A stretch of 47,026 nucleotides of DNA from Lachnospiraceae bacterium (GCA_015056905.1 SVFI01000020.1:1-47026); one strand, 5' to 3'; counted from the first letter of the stretch, positions 8,322-15,801 are shown. The notes: generated by a model from the sequence alone, not told the origin. Numbers and translations are program-made.

Positions 8322-8377
8322 GTTTGGTTCCCTCCTGTCGCTTCTCATACTGTGCATAGATTAAAAGCACCATTTTT

Positions 8378-8406
8378 ATATTACTATATTTTTCGTATTA
8401 TCACAA
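8378..8406 (-). promoter_or_regulatory. Promoter of the pfkA-dnaX-ybaB-recR unit
   Basis: Minus strand TTGTGA (8401-8406), 17-base spacer, TAATAT (8378-8383), 57 bases upstream of the pfkA start. Moderately close to sigma-A consensus. Confidence 0.5.
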
Positions 8407-8425
8407 CGTTATGCGCAAAATTTAT

Positions 8426-8463
8426 ATAAAAAACGCTGCAGGCACTAAGCTTACAGCGTTCTT
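8426..8463 (-). terminator. Terminator after the leucine-rich-repeat gene
   Basis: The stem AACGCTG/CAGCGTT (8432-8438 with 8454-8460) is followed on the minus strand by six Ts. It lies just downstream of the stop at 8473. Confidence 0.8.
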
Positions 8464-8472
8464 TATCCTTAG

Positions 8473-9936
8473 TTAATTTAACTTCTTCCACTTCGCGTAA
8501 AGTGTATAGTTCTTTTTCGTTCCTTTTTTTATGACCGTTATTTTGTTCTTATACTTCTTATCTGTATACCATCCTTTAAAAACGTAACCCTCACGGACCG
8601 GATTTTTCAAAGTCACTTTCTCATTGTAATAAGCAGACGGGTTCTTTTTGCTGTTCGTACCTCCACCGAGCTTATACGTAATTTTGTAAGGAACTATGAT
8701 TTTACAGGTGGCTTTTTTACCGCTACCGTCCGCCGCCGTTGCCGTAATAACCGCCACACCGTTTCCTACCGCTTTCACTTTTCCTTTTTTGTTTACCGTT
8801 GCGACCTTTTTATCGGATGATTTCCATGTCACCGACGCTTTCGTTGCATCCACCGGAGAAATCAACACTTCCAGCACCCGTTTATCTCCTTTTTGCAAGG
8901 TTACTTTTTTCTCGGAAAGCCGAATCGAAGATACCGGGACTTTCTTTTCGCCGGTGCTGTACGGAATCTCGTTGCTTTTTGCGTACTTATGTGCCACAGA
9001 ATTTTTGGTACAGTAAATCACCAACTTATTGCATCTGTAAAATGCATCCTCACGTATCTTCTTTACCGTCTTCGGAAGGACAATTCTTTTCAATTTCACA
9101 CAACCAGAAAATGCACTGTCTCCGACTTCTTTGAGCTTATCCGGCATTTTAATGCTTTTTAATCCGGAGCAATCAAAAAACGCATTGTCATCTATAAGCA
9201 CAACACCCGAAGGCAACACAACGCTTGTCATACGGATGCAGCCGGAAAATGTACCTTCCAATATTTTCTTTACACCAGACGGGACAACCACACTTTTTAA
9301 ACTTCTGCACTCGTAAAACGCATATTTCCCTATACTTGTGACACCCGAAGGAATTGTAATTTCTTTCAGGTTCTTGCATTTCCAGAACGCCGCCTGGCCG
9401 ATTTTCGCCACACCGGATGGTATTTCTACGCTTTCCAGATTATCACAGTCAAAAAACAGCCAACCGCTGACCGTTGTAAGTTTTTTCGGCAACACAACGT
9501 GCTTTAAACCTTTACACTCTCTAAAAGCATGCTCACCGATGGTCTCAACACTTTCAGGCAACTCAATACTTGTCAATTTATAACACCCGCGGAAAGCCTG
9601 ATATCCGATGTTCGTCACCGTATCCGGTATTTCTACGCTTTCCAGAACGTCATAGTCATAAAACAAATTGCTGTGTATACTTGTAACCTTCGCGCCCTCA
9701 ACTTCCGACGGAATGACAACGTTCGTATCACTTCCCAGATACGACGTCAATTCTGCAGTTCCGTCATCCAGCAACTGGTATCCGTAATCTCCGTCAAACA
9801 ACATCGCACGGCCCAGTTTCTCTGTCTCTGTCAAATTCGTAGATTCCGCATACGCACACACCTGCATGGCAGAGAACATCTCAGTGCATGCAAGCAACAT
9901 AACTAGCATCTTAATCCACTGTTTTTTCCCTCTCAT
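8473..9936 (-). CDS. Secreted BspA-like leucine-rich-repeat surface protein
   Basis: The start at 9936 is set by AGGAGG and by the signal peptide beginning MRGKKQWIKMLVML with a likely cleavage after 'CAYA' near residue 29. The 487-residue product then has about ten 23-residue LRR_5 repeats of the form 'LxSVEIPxxVxxIGxxAFxxCxxL' (about 65-300). A Big_2-type Ig domain follows ('VSSIRLSEKKVTLQKGDKR', 'WKSSDKKVATVNKKGKV'). A C-terminal InlB B-repeat (Flg_new-type, 'REGYVFKGWYTDKKYKNKIT') ends the protein. There is no LPXTG motif, so it is either released or held by non-covalent contacts. Family members in gut and oral bacteria bind host or bacterial surfaces; the ligand here is unknown. It has its own promoter and terminator. 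Confidence 0.88.
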   Translation of the reverse strand: MRGKKQWIKMLVMLLACTEMFSAMQVCAYAESTNLTETEKLGRAMLFDGDYGYQLLDDGTAELTSYLGSDTNVVIPSEVEGAKVTSIHSNLFYDYDVLESVEIPDTVTNIGYQAFRGCYKLTSIELPESVETIGEHAFRECKGLKHVVLPKKLTTVSGWLFFDCDNLESVEIPSGVAKIGQAAFWKCKNLKEITIPSGVTSIGKYAFYECRSLKSVVVPSGVKKILEGTFSGCIRMTSVVLPSGVVLIDDNAFFDCSGLKSIKMPDKLKEVGDSAFSGCVKLKRIVLPKTVKKIREDAFYRCNKLVIYCTKNSVAHKYAKSNEIPYSTGEKKVPVSSIRLSEKKVTLQKGDKRVLEVLISPVDATKASVTWKSSDKKVATVNKKGKVKAVGNGVAVITATAADGSGKKATCKIIVPYKITYKLGGGTNSKKNPSAYYNEKVTLKNPVREGYVFKGWYTDKKYKNKITVIKKGTKKNYTLYAKWKKLN

Positions 9937-9996
9937 AAGAGTCCTCCTTCTGCTCCTTAAAAATAAGGATCTTCGGTCAACTTGTACCATATTGCA

Positions 9997-10025
9997 ATTA
10001 TACACCTTTATTTTGTCAGGTACAA
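9997..10025 (-). promoter_or_regulatory. Promoter of the leucine-rich-repeat gene
   Basis: Minus strand TTGTAC (10020-10025), 17 bases, TATAAT (9997-10002), about 60 bases upstream of the start codon. The -10 is perfect and the -35 moderate. Confidence 0.6.
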
Positions 10026-10057
10026 CCGGGGACATAGTAGTGTTTTTATTCAAGTAA

Positions 10058-10116
10058 AAGACGGAGCTGTTGCAAAACAGATGAATAATCATCTATGAAA
10101 CAACAGCTCCGTTTCC
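10058..10116 (-). terminator. Strong terminator after the LytTR-LiaF pair
   Basis: A 12-bp perfect stem ACGGAGCTGTTG/CAACAGCTCCGT (10061-10072 with 10101-10112) with an inner ATGA/TCAT extension, followed on the minus strand by CTTTT. It separates the LiaF-like gene from the leucine-rich-repeat promoter. Confidence 0.85.
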
Positions 10117-10147
10117 ATATACAAAATTTTATATTTTCTCAAATGTC

Positions 10148-10849
10148 CTATACATACAGAATTGTGACTCCGCCGAGGCTGACATTTCCGCGGAGTGTCA
10201 GAATCGGGCCGTCAGCTCCGTTATTGCGGTTTTTCTCCTCAACACCGCCGAAGGATGCAGACATCTGATTGTCGATGCGCCAGTTCTTCGGTACGTAAAG
10301 TTCCACGCCTGCAAATGATACGTTCAGGTTAACTGTCGCATGTCCGTTCCGGATTACTGCATTGTCAAAATATACTTTCATACCCGCGAATTTTGCATCA
10401 ATATTTGCAGATTCAAAATTGTCGGAATTTACATACTTGATACTTCCCACGAAAGAGGAGGAAAAATCAAACTGATTACTGTCTTCCTCATCGAACACAA
10501 CAAAATCGTTTCCGTCTATTTCATGATGCTTTGACTTTTTCTTCTTCTTTTTCGGTGTGTAAATCAAACTCATACCGATGCTCAAAAGCAGTGCCACAAG
10601 CAGAATTGTCCACGGTGTAATCGCTGTAATACCAAGTTCTTTGTCATATATAATTCCCAAAAAAGCAAGGCTGAAAAACACACCCGGAAACGCCAGATTC
10701 GCAAGGCTGTTGACAAGTGCCACCGCAAACACAAGTGTCCAGAAAATCTTCATAATACTCATCTCAGGAAACGCTCCGAGTTTCGCAACCAGAATCAGCA
10801 CTGCGGCCGCAATTAAAAATAATCCCCAAAACAAATTATCTTTTTTCAT
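10148..10849 (-). CDS. LiaF-like membrane protein
   Basis: A 233-residue protein with an N-terminal block of four short transmembrane helices (about 4-100; first 'LFWGLFLIAAAVLILVAKLG'). A lysine-rich cytoplasmic boundary ('TPKKKKKKSKHH') follows, then a C-terminal beta-helical domain of the LiaF/'cell wall-active antibiotics response' type ('FVGSIKYV', 'AKFAGMKVYFDNA', 'VSFAGVELYVPKNW', 'VSLGGVTILYV'). LiaF proteins keep the LiaRS stress system silent in Bacillus. Here the partner is not a two-component system but the LytTR gene that ends on the base before this ATG, so this protein is probably the membrane-bound inhibitor or sensor of that regulator. Confidence 0.8.
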   Translation of the reverse strand: MKKDNLFWGLFLIAAAVLILVAKLGAFPEMSIMKIFWTLVFAVALVNSLANLAFPGVFFSLAFLGIIYDKELGITAITPWTILLVALLLSIGMSLIYTPKKKKKKSKHHEIDGNDFVVFDEEDSNQFDFSSSFVGSIKYVNSDNFESANIDAKFAGMKVYFDNAVIRNGHATVNLNVSFAGVELYVPKNWRIDNQMSASFGGVEEKNRNNGADGPILTLRGNVSLGGVTILYV

Positions 10850-11308
10850 TTACTTTAACCTCTTTTCTTCTAAGCTGATTTTCAAGGACTTGTAATAGTA
10901 CCTCGAAACATAAACCTGTTTATGACTGTTCGTAAACTGTACAACACTCGACGCCGTCAGATTTCTCTCCACCGAGTAAACCTTGGATACATTGAGTATT
11001 GTCGATTTGGAAACTCTGATGAAATTTCGCGGCAAAACCTTTTCCAGCTCATAAAGCTTATACTTTACCGCATAAACGTCCGTCGTCGTGTGCGCGCTGA
11101 TACCGCCGCCGTCCGTTTCAAAAAAGAGAATGTCATCGAGCGGTATGTAAAACTCCGTCTCATTTTTGTAAAATGTCAGGGTCTGTTTTCTGGCGAGTAC
11201 TTCCGCGACCGCCTTTTGCACCGCCGCCATCTCTTCCGTCAGACTGCTTCCCCGGATGACAATTTCTTCCTCCGTTAAATTTTCATCAATTTCAATCTTA
11301 ATTTTCAT
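10850..11308 (-). CDS. LytTR-family DNA-binding regulator
   Basis: A 152-residue regulator without a receiver domain. The N-terminal half (about 1-45, 'KIKIEIDENLTEEEIVI') resembles a short oligomerisation segment; the C-terminal half is a LytTR domain ('YIPLDDILFFETDGGGISAHTT', 'YKLYELEKVLPRNFIRVSKSTILN', 'VYVSRYYYKSLK'). The start at 11308 is chosen because the protein homology begins there; GAGGAG is upstream at slightly long spacing. It is immediately followed by a LiaF-like membrane gene, an arrangement like the LytTR regulatory systems in which a membrane protein sequesters the regulator. Two direct repeats just upstream of its promoter suggest self-activation. Confidence 0.85.
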   Translation of the reverse strand: MKIKIEIDENLTEEEIVIRGSSLTEEMAAVQKAVAEVLARKQTLTFYKNETEFYIPLDDILFFETDGGGISAHTTTDVYAVKYKLYELEKVLPRNFIRVSKSTILNVSKVYSVERNLTASSVVQFTNSHKQVYVSRYYYKSLKISLEEKRLK

Positions 11309-11339
11309 TTGATGTATCTGTCTCCTCTTTACAAACTCC

Positions 11340-11367
11340 ATTTTAGCGGAATTTGTAAAAATGTAAA
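11340..11367 (-). promoter_or_regulatory. Promoter of the LytTR-LiaF pair
   Basis: Minus strand TTTACA (11362-11367), 16 bases, TAAAAT (11340-11345). The start is about 32 bases downstream. The two direct repeats lie directly upstream of the -35. Confidence 0.6.
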
Positions 11368-11374
11368 CACGATT

Positions 11375-11407
11375 CAGGTAAGAGGTAATTTTTTTGAGGT
11401 AAGAAGT
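11375..11407 (-). promoter_or_regulatory. Direct-repeat operator, probable LytTR binding site
   Basis: Plus strand CAGGTAAGAGGT (11375-11386) and GAGGTAAGAAGT (11396-11407) agree at 10 of 12 positions and start exactly 21 bases apart, two helical turns. LytTR proteins bind paired direct repeats with this spacing, usually just upstream of the -35 as here. The repeat does not match the ComE/AgrA consensus, so the link to the neighbouring regulator rests on position and spacing. Confidence 0.6.
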
Positions 11408-11417
11408 ATTAAAATGC

Positions 11418-11480
11418 AAAAAATATGGCTTGACCGGACTCCGATGCGGTGGCAAGTCGTCCGGCCAAACCATATTTTTT
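11418..11480. terminator. Long bidirectional hairpin terminator
   Basis: A stem of more than 20 bp, AAAAATATGG.TTG.CCGGAC paired with GTCCGG.CAA.CCATATTTTT, with A- and T-tracts at both ends. On the minus strand it ends the lipoprotein gene, whose stop codon touches it, and insulates the LytTR promoter. Confidence 0.8.
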
Positions 11481-12477
11481 ATTTATGAATCGTAAACTTC
11501 ACAGTCTTCACATTTCCTGCTTTGTCTGTAATCTTTAATGTGTAGGTTCCGTTGTTTTTTACTTTCTTTCCGGATTTGATTTTCTTTCCGTTCAGCGTTG
11601 CTTTCTTAATTCCGGAAATGCTGTCTTTAAATGTAATCTTAACCGTCTTTTTGTATGTCTTATTGTTCTTTATGTTCGTCGTCGGCTTTTTGCGGTCAAC
11701 ATAGAATGTTACGGTCTTTTTCTTTCCGGTCGCTGTTGTCGCCGTCACTTTGTATTTCCCATCTTTACTTGCATAGAAGCTGTTACCGGTCTGGGCTTTT
11801 CCGTTTACCTTGAAGGATGCAACCACTCCCTTCGAACTGACTTTTACGGTCATCGGCTTTTTATACGCCTTTTTGTTGGTAACACCCTTGACGGTTATGT
11901 TATCCGCGTTTTTGAATGCTGATGCACTGAGCGCATACGCGCGGGAAATTTTTTTCTTCTGCATTTTCTTGATATCATAAAGTACCGTATAACCATCAGG
12001 TTGAATCTGTCCGTTGGATTTCGCCACCTTAAACGGATAAGTCACACGATAATAAAAAAATCCCATACTGTTGTAATCCACATTGGTTGTTCCGGTCACA
12101 TCCTCCGTCGCCGTCTGAGAATCCGTTGAAATATCCATCACGGCTTTCTTACCTGTCAATTCCACAAACATGGATTTCGTCTCTTGTGTCGTATTCTTCG
12201 CGGAAGTCGTATAGCAATTGTTTAACTCGCCGTTGATGATTTCTGTCCCGCTGTATGTAAATTCCATACTTTTCATCATATCAGCAAAAGTCATTTCCTC
12301 CGTCGAACCCATATCCTTAAGACTCTGCATAATCGCATCTTCTTCTGCCTTCGTTGTGTAACTGTCCATCACAACATCCGAAGATAAATCCGCTTTGATA
12401 GTGACACGTTGTTCCACGGAACATCCTGTCAACATGACAACACCAAGCAACATCGCTGCCATAAGTCCTTTTTTCAT
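11479..12477 (-). CDS. Lipoprotein with lysine-rich Ig-like C-terminus
   Basis: The start at 12477 has AGGAGG upstream. A signal peptide with lipobox LTGC (Cys at about residue 19) marks it as lipid-anchored outside the membrane. Residues about 20-190 form an unnamed globular domain ('VEQRVTIKADLSSDVVMDSY'). The C-terminal third is a very lysine-rich beta domain ('DGKYKVTATTATGKKKTVTF', 'YTLKITDKAGNVKTVKFTIHK') like bacterial Ig-type/'triple tyrosine' repeats in Clostridia surface proteins. Its neighbour is the LytTR-LiaF pair, from which it is insulated by a terminator. Function is unknown; the basic domain could bind anionic wall polymers. Confidence 0.75.
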   Translation of the reverse strand: MKKGLMAAMLLGVVMLTGCSVEQRVTIKADLSSDVVMDSYTTKAEEDAIMQSLKDMGSTEEMTFADMMKSMEFTYSGTEIINGELNNCYTTSAKNTTQETKSMFVELTGKKAVMDISTDSQTATEDVTGTTNVDYNSMGFFYYRVTYPFKVAKSNGQIQPDGYTVLYDIKKMQKKKISRAYALSASAFKNADNITVKGVTNKKAYKKPMTVKVSSKGVVASFKVNGKAQTGNSFYASKDGKYKVTATTATGKKKTVTFYVDRKKPTTNIKNNKTYKKTVKITFKDSISGIKKATLNGKKIKSGKKVKNNGTYTLKITDKAGNVKTVKFTIHK

Positions 12478-12478
12478 C

Positions 12479-13021
12479 TTACTCCTCCTTATACGTTTCA
12501 AGCATCCAGCTTTTCAGTTCTCTCTTCCTTGTTCCCTCAGACAGTCCGATTCTCACCACGCTTCCGCGAAACGGACGAAAGCTGCTTTGCAGACCTTGAA
12601 ATGCTTTTTGCATCTCTTCCGCAGTCAGCTTCCTTGCAACCGTCGCATGGGGCTGCCAGTTAAACGGCTTGTAACATTCCTGCACTCTCGCACCCTCAAA
12701 AGTTTCTATCTCCTGACACACACTCACAGATAAGTCGTGCAGATATTCATTCAACACCGGTGAAAGATACAGTACTTGCGGAAAGAATGCTGCGACAGAT
12801 ACCCATATAAGTTCTCCTGCCCTTTTCTCCATCATCACCTTGTCCAGCTTCTCCGTTAGCCGCTGCTCACTTTCCTTCGACTCAAACACTGTCAGTGTGA
12901 TATGCGGCGGAACCGCCTTGTCCAGCATATCGGTATTGCCGGAAGCATCGGCTGCGCACTGCATGTGGCCACGAATTATTTGATTTGTTTTTTCATCAAA
13001 ATATAAAGATACAAGATACAT
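12479..13021 (-). CDS. 2'-5' RNA ligase / cyclic phosphodiesterase family protein
   Basis: A 181-residue member of the 2H phosphoesterase superfamily. It has the two HxT motifs, 'PPHITLTVF' and 'WQPHATVARK', which form the active site. Such proteins open 2',3'-cyclic phosphates or act on 2'-5' linkages in RNA; the substrate is not predictable. I take the ATG at 13021, where family homology begins. There is no Shine-Dalgarno sequence, but a consensus promoter ends 6 bases before it. An alternative ATG at 13078 would add 19 unrelated residues and would overlap the synthetase stop by ATGA. The stop lies one base beyond the following lipoprotein start. Confidence 0.78.
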   Translation of the reverse strand: MYLVSLYFDEKTNQIIRGHMQCAADASGNTDMLDKAVPPHITLTVFESKESEQRLTEKLDKVMMEKRAGELIWVSVAAFFPQVLYLSPVLNEYLHDLSVSVCQEIETFEGARVQECYKPFNWQPHATVARKLTAEEMQKAFQGLQSSFRPFRGSVVRIGLSEGTRKRELKSWMLETYKEE

Positions 13022-13027
13022 GCTTTT

Positions 13028-13056
13028 ATTATAGCGTCGGATTTTCCGGATGGCAA
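13028..13056 (-). promoter_or_regulatory. Candidate promoter of a leaderless transcript
   Basis: Minus strand TTGCCA (13051-13056), 17 bases, perfect TATAAT (13028-13033), then AAAAGC and the ATG. The usual 7-base distance from -10 to the start would put +1 on the A of that ATG, and no ribosome binding site is present. Confidence 0.5.
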
Positions 13057-13074
13057 ACAAAAATGCACCTGTAA

Positions 13075-13632
13075 TCATTTCGTAAGTTTTTTGTAAAACC
13101 GCCGATGGTCAAGTTCTGCCCAGCAATGCATTGCCATTGTCCGGAGCTGAATTTCAACGCGGATTATATCGTCGCCCTCTTCGCACGGAACAGAAATCTC
13201 CGCAATCAAATGAATACTCCTATATCCGTTTTTCTTTGGACAGCTTATATAATCTTTTTTTCTCACAATAGCTAACTCCGTACATCTGCACAAAAAACGC
13301 TCCGTTGCATACACATGCTCCTCAGAACTGCAAACGACCCGGACTCCTGCCAGGTCACTCAAACTCTCCAATGCATTTTCAAAGGATATATTACATCCCT
13401 TTTTTTCAAGCTTATCGGCAATACTCTCCGCCGTCTTCAAGCGAAACTCCACCATATCCACAGGACTTATTCCGTGCTCCTTTTCATACTCACAAGCATA
13501 TTCCTCCACAAACTGTTTTATGTAGGTAACTCCATACATATATTTCTGTTTATATGTTTCATCTTCTATCATCCGCGCAAGATCACGAAGCTTCTGTGCG
13601 CGTGTCTCCGTCTGTTTTTCCGTTTTGAACAT
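13075..13632 (-). CDS. Small alarmone synthetase (RelA/SpoT synthetase domain)
   Basis: A 185-residue cytoplasmic enzyme of the RelQ/YjbM type that would make (p)ppGpp from ATP and GTP/GDP. Motifs are 'SPVDMVEFRLKTAESIADKL', 'LSDLAGVRVVCSSEEH' (the G-loop region), 'SCPKKNGYRSIHL' and 'VEIQLRTMAMHCWAELDH'. No hydrolase, TGS or ACT domain is present. It is slightly shorter than B. subtilis YjbM (211 aa), with the C-terminal helix cut short. The start at 13632 has GGGAG upstream. It precedes the 2H-phosphoesterase gene, with which it may share a transcript. Confidence 0.85.
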   Translation of the reverse strand: MFKTEKQTETRAQKLRDLARMIEDETYKQKYMYGVTYIKQFVEEYACEYEKEHGISPVDMVEFRLKTAESIADKLEKKGCNISFENALESLSDLAGVRVVCSSEEHVYATERFLCRCTELAIVRKKDYISCPKKNGYRSIHLIAEISVPCEEGDDIIRVEIQLRTMAMHCWAELDHRRFYKKLTK

Positions 13633-13704
13633 ATCTTCTCCCGCCCGTCTTTCTATATTTACGCTCAATAGACAGTTTATGTAGAAAAACGCCATTTTAG
13701 AACT

Positions 13705-13733
13705 AAAAAAGGAGTTGCCTCAAAGCAACTCCT
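13705..13733 (-). terminator. Terminator after the YwlG-type gene
   Basis: A 9-bp stem AGGAGTTGC/GCAACTCCT followed on the minus strand by six Ts; it lies 17 bases downstream of the 13750 stop. Confidence 0.85.
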
Positions 13734-13749
13734 CTGCTTCTTTACCTAT

Positions 13750-14322
13750 TTATTTGTACTGTGCACGCTCTCCTCCGATGTATTTCAGTCTCGTACGCGC
13801 GGTAACGACGTGAGCATTTCCGATTGTTCTTTGCTCTACTCTGACCGGAACTGCAACAGGACACAAATGCATTCCGATGAGTGTATCTCCGATATCGATA
13901 CCAGCCTGTGCCTGTATTGATTCGATTGCAACCGGCTCCTTAAAACCTGTGTATGCAGCTGTAGCAAAAGAACCTCCCGCCTTTAGTGCCGGCATTACGT
14001 TTACCATAGGTAATCGGTTAGCCTTTGCATATTCTTTTTCAACGATGAGGGCACGATTTAAATGTTCACAACACTGCGCCGCAAGATAAACTCCTGTACC
14101 TTGAAGTTCCTCAACAATAGTTTCAAAAATCGCTTTCCCGATTTCTTCACTGGAATAGGAACCAATCTGATGACTTGCCACTTCGCTGGAAGAACATCCG
14201 ACAACAAGAGCATCGCCTTCTTCAAGCTGCGCTTCCTTCAGTAAGCCTTGCACAACTTTACGTGTATCTTCCTTTATCTGTTCTAAATCCATCTTATTTT
14301 CTGTTGCAATTCCTGCTCCCAT
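13750..14322 (-). CDS. TIGR01440 / UPF0340 (YwlG) family protein
   Basis: A 190-residue cytoplasmic protein of the YwlG family, widely conserved in Firmicutes but of unknown function. Conserved elements are 'LVVGCSSSEVASHQIGS', 'GVYLAAQCCEHLNRALIVE', 'VNVMPALKAGGSFATAAY' and 'ADTLIGMHLCPV'-like 'GDTLIGMHLCPVAVPVR'. The 'CCEHLNRALV' segment is diagnostic. The start at 14322 is supported by AGAGGAG. It has its own terminator. Confidence 0.9.
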   Translation of the reverse strand: MGAGIATENKMDLEQIKEDTRKVVQGLLKEAQLEEGDALVVGCSSSEVASHQIGSYSSEEIGKAIFETIVEELQGTGVYLAAQCCEHLNRALIVEKEYAKANRLPMVNVMPALKAGGSFATAAYTGFKEPVAIESIQAQAGIDIGDTLIGMHLCPVAVPVRVEQRTIGNAHVVTARTRLKYIGGERAQYK

Positions 14323-14338
14323 ATTTTTACTCCTCTAA

Positions 14339-14435
14339 TCACTTGATTCCATTTTCTTTATAATCTTTGTAAAGATCCGGACAATTTTTCTGTAGATAAT
14401 CCAGTTCTTCCGATGTCAATTTTTGTCCGACATAT
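14339..14435 (-). pseudogene. Orphan coding-like tail after the acyltransferase
   Basis: After the acyltransferase stop at 14416, a different frame reads through without a stop to 14339 and encodes 'SKVYVGQKLTSEELDYLQKN' followed by 'CPDLYKDYKENGIK'. Composition and acidic/basic helical pattern look like real protein. No ATG/GTG start lies in this frame nearby, and the upstream part of the frame inside the acyltransferase does not look coding. It may be the remnant 3' end of a lost small gene or a frameshifted tail; it may also be chance. Confidence 0.3.
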
Positions 14436-15489
14436 ACTTTGGACGCAATCTTTTCACATATCCCCAGCCTTCTGCAACCACAACCGGAATCACTGCACCT
14501 GCAAGCGCATTCAAATAGGATATTTTTTCACTGTAATAGCCGAATGCCCACGTCACCGGATAATCCCATTCCATAATATAATGTAGCGCAATGGTTACCA
14601 CGCCATAGCATATGATGTGAAACAGCATAATGGCCAGGCTGTGACGCCCAAGCAAACAGAAAACTTTATTGAAAACGGGCATTTTGGTCATATATCTTGC
14701 CAGACAGACAAACGAAAATACGCCGACAACGGACAAAATCACCGTCATTGCACCCGAGCTTGTCTCGCCGTATCTGACATTTAGTGTATAGTCGTAATGG
14801 CTCCAGATTTCATTCATAAAAAGTAAGCTGAGCACAAATATTTCTGCCGTATATTTCCCGGACACGATTTTCCGGCTTACCTTCGGGTGATTGTGGTAAT
14901 AATAGCCCAGTGCACAGAAAAACAGCGCGTAGGTCAGTGAATACACCACAGAGCATTTGTTCCAAATAATGCTGCTGAGTGGCTGACGAAAATATAAACC
15001 GATTAAAAAGATGACGAAGGTCACACCGAGAAGCACCTCATCTCTCCTTGCCACTTTCGCCAGGGCAGCGTGCAGGAAATAAAAAATAAACACGACCAGA
15101 AACATCGGCAGTAAAAACCAGCTCGGCGACATGATATTTTCTGCAATCTGAAAACTGAAAATACGCAGTGCCGCTTCCTTAAGCGTATAACCATAGCCGC
15201 CATAGCCTGATAAGCTGTAATAAAATTTCCCGATGAAATAGCCCGCAAAGTTAGCCAGAACAAACGGGACATATATGCGCAAAAGCTTGGATTTCAAAAA
15301 GGCACCGAACGGCTTACGTTTGAATGTACATCCTGACACGAAGAAAAACGCAAACAAAAATCCGTACTCCATGAAATACACCGGATGTCCCGTGTGCATG
15401 ATGCACACGAGCAGAATACAGATTCCTTTTATAATGTCATATTCTGAAACGCGGGATTTTATCTCCGCCGAAAGATTTTCTTTTCCCAT
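14416..15489 (-). CDS. Membrane acyltransferase (Acyltransferase_3 / OafA type)
   Basis: A 357-residue integral membrane protein with about ten helices. The N-terminus 'RVSEYDIIKGICILLVCIMHTGHP' carries the histidine and layout typical of Acyltransferase_3 proteins, which transfer acetyl or other acyl groups to cell-surface polysaccharides. 'YGFLFAFFFVSGCTFKRKPF' and 'MSPSWFLLPMFLVVFIFYFL' match the family's second and fifth helices. The acceptor is unknown; no glycan gene cluster is adjacent. The stop is followed at 94 bases by the ywlG start. Confidence 0.85.
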   Translation of the reverse strand: MGKENLSAEIKSRVSEYDIIKGICILLVCIMHTGHPVYFMEYGFLFAFFFVSGCTFKRKPFGAFLKSKLLRIYVPFVLANFAGYFIGKFYYSLSGYGGYGYTLKEAALRIFSFQIAENIMSPSWFLLPMFLVVFIFYFLHAALAKVARRDEVLLGVTFVIFLIGLYFRQPLSSIIWNKCSVVYSLTYALFFCALGYYYHNHPKVSRKIVSGKYTAEIFVLSLLFMNEIWSHYDYTLNVRYGETSSGAMTVILSVVGVFSFVCLARYMTKMPVFNKVFCLLGRHSLAIMLFHIICYGVVTIALHYIMEWDYPVTWAFGYYSEKISYLNALAGAVIPVVVAEGWGYVKRLRPKYMSDKN

Positions 15490-15546
15490 GGAAACTCCTC
15501 CATTTTTTATGGATTCATTTTAGCACATCCTTTTATGTTTTGCCAT

Positions 15547-15581
15547 AAAAAAGGAAACGCCGATAAATTAAGCGTTTCCTC
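15547..15581 (-). terminator. Terminator of the tRNA unit
   Basis: A 9-bp stem AGGAAACGC/GCGTTTCCT (15552-15560, 15572-15580) with T6 on the minus strand. It ends transcription after tRNA-Leu. Confidence 0.85.
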
Positions 15582-15595
15582 CATCATCAACCAAG

Positions 15596-15679
15596 TGCCC
15601 GCGACCGGAATCGAACCGGTACTGTATCGCTACAACAGGATTTTAAGTCCTGCGCGTCTGCCAGTTCCGCCACGCGGGC
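15596..15679 (-). tRNA. tRNA-Leu (anticodon UAA)
   Basis: An 84-base type II tRNA. The acceptor GCCCGCG pairs with CGCGGGC and the discriminator is A. The anticodon loop CTTAAAA sits in the stem AGGA/TCCT, giving anticodon TAA. A long variable arm follows, and the T-arm contains GGTTCGATTCC. The 3' CCA is not encoded, so the CCA-adding enzyme (encoded at 28261-29589) must supply it. Confidence 0.97.
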
Positions 15680-15693
15680 TCTTTATAAACAGC

Positions 15694-15713
15694 AAAAGAC
15701 CTTGCGGTCTTTT
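15694..15713 (-). terminator. Small hairpin between the two tRNA genes
   Basis: AAAAGACC/GGTCTTTT with a four-base loop. On the minus strand the T-run is the stem itself, so it may act as a weak terminator or an RNase processing site between tRNA-Tyr and tRNA-Leu. Confidence 0.4.
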
Positions 15714-15719
15714 ACATAA

Positions 15720-15801
15720 TGGGCGGAGAAGGATTCGAACCTTCGAAGGCATTGCCAGCAGATTTACAGTCTGTCCCCTTTGGCCACTCGGGAATCCACC
15801 C
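15720..15801 (-). tRNA. tRNA-Tyr (anticodon GUA)
   Basis: An 82-base type II tRNA. The acceptor GGGTGGA pairs with TCCGCCC and the discriminator is A. The anticodon loop is CTGTAAA (GTA), with a variable arm TGGC..GCC and a T-arm GGTTCGAATCC. CCA is not encoded. It lies 40 bases upstream of tRNA-Leu and is probably co-transcribed. Confidence 0.97.
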
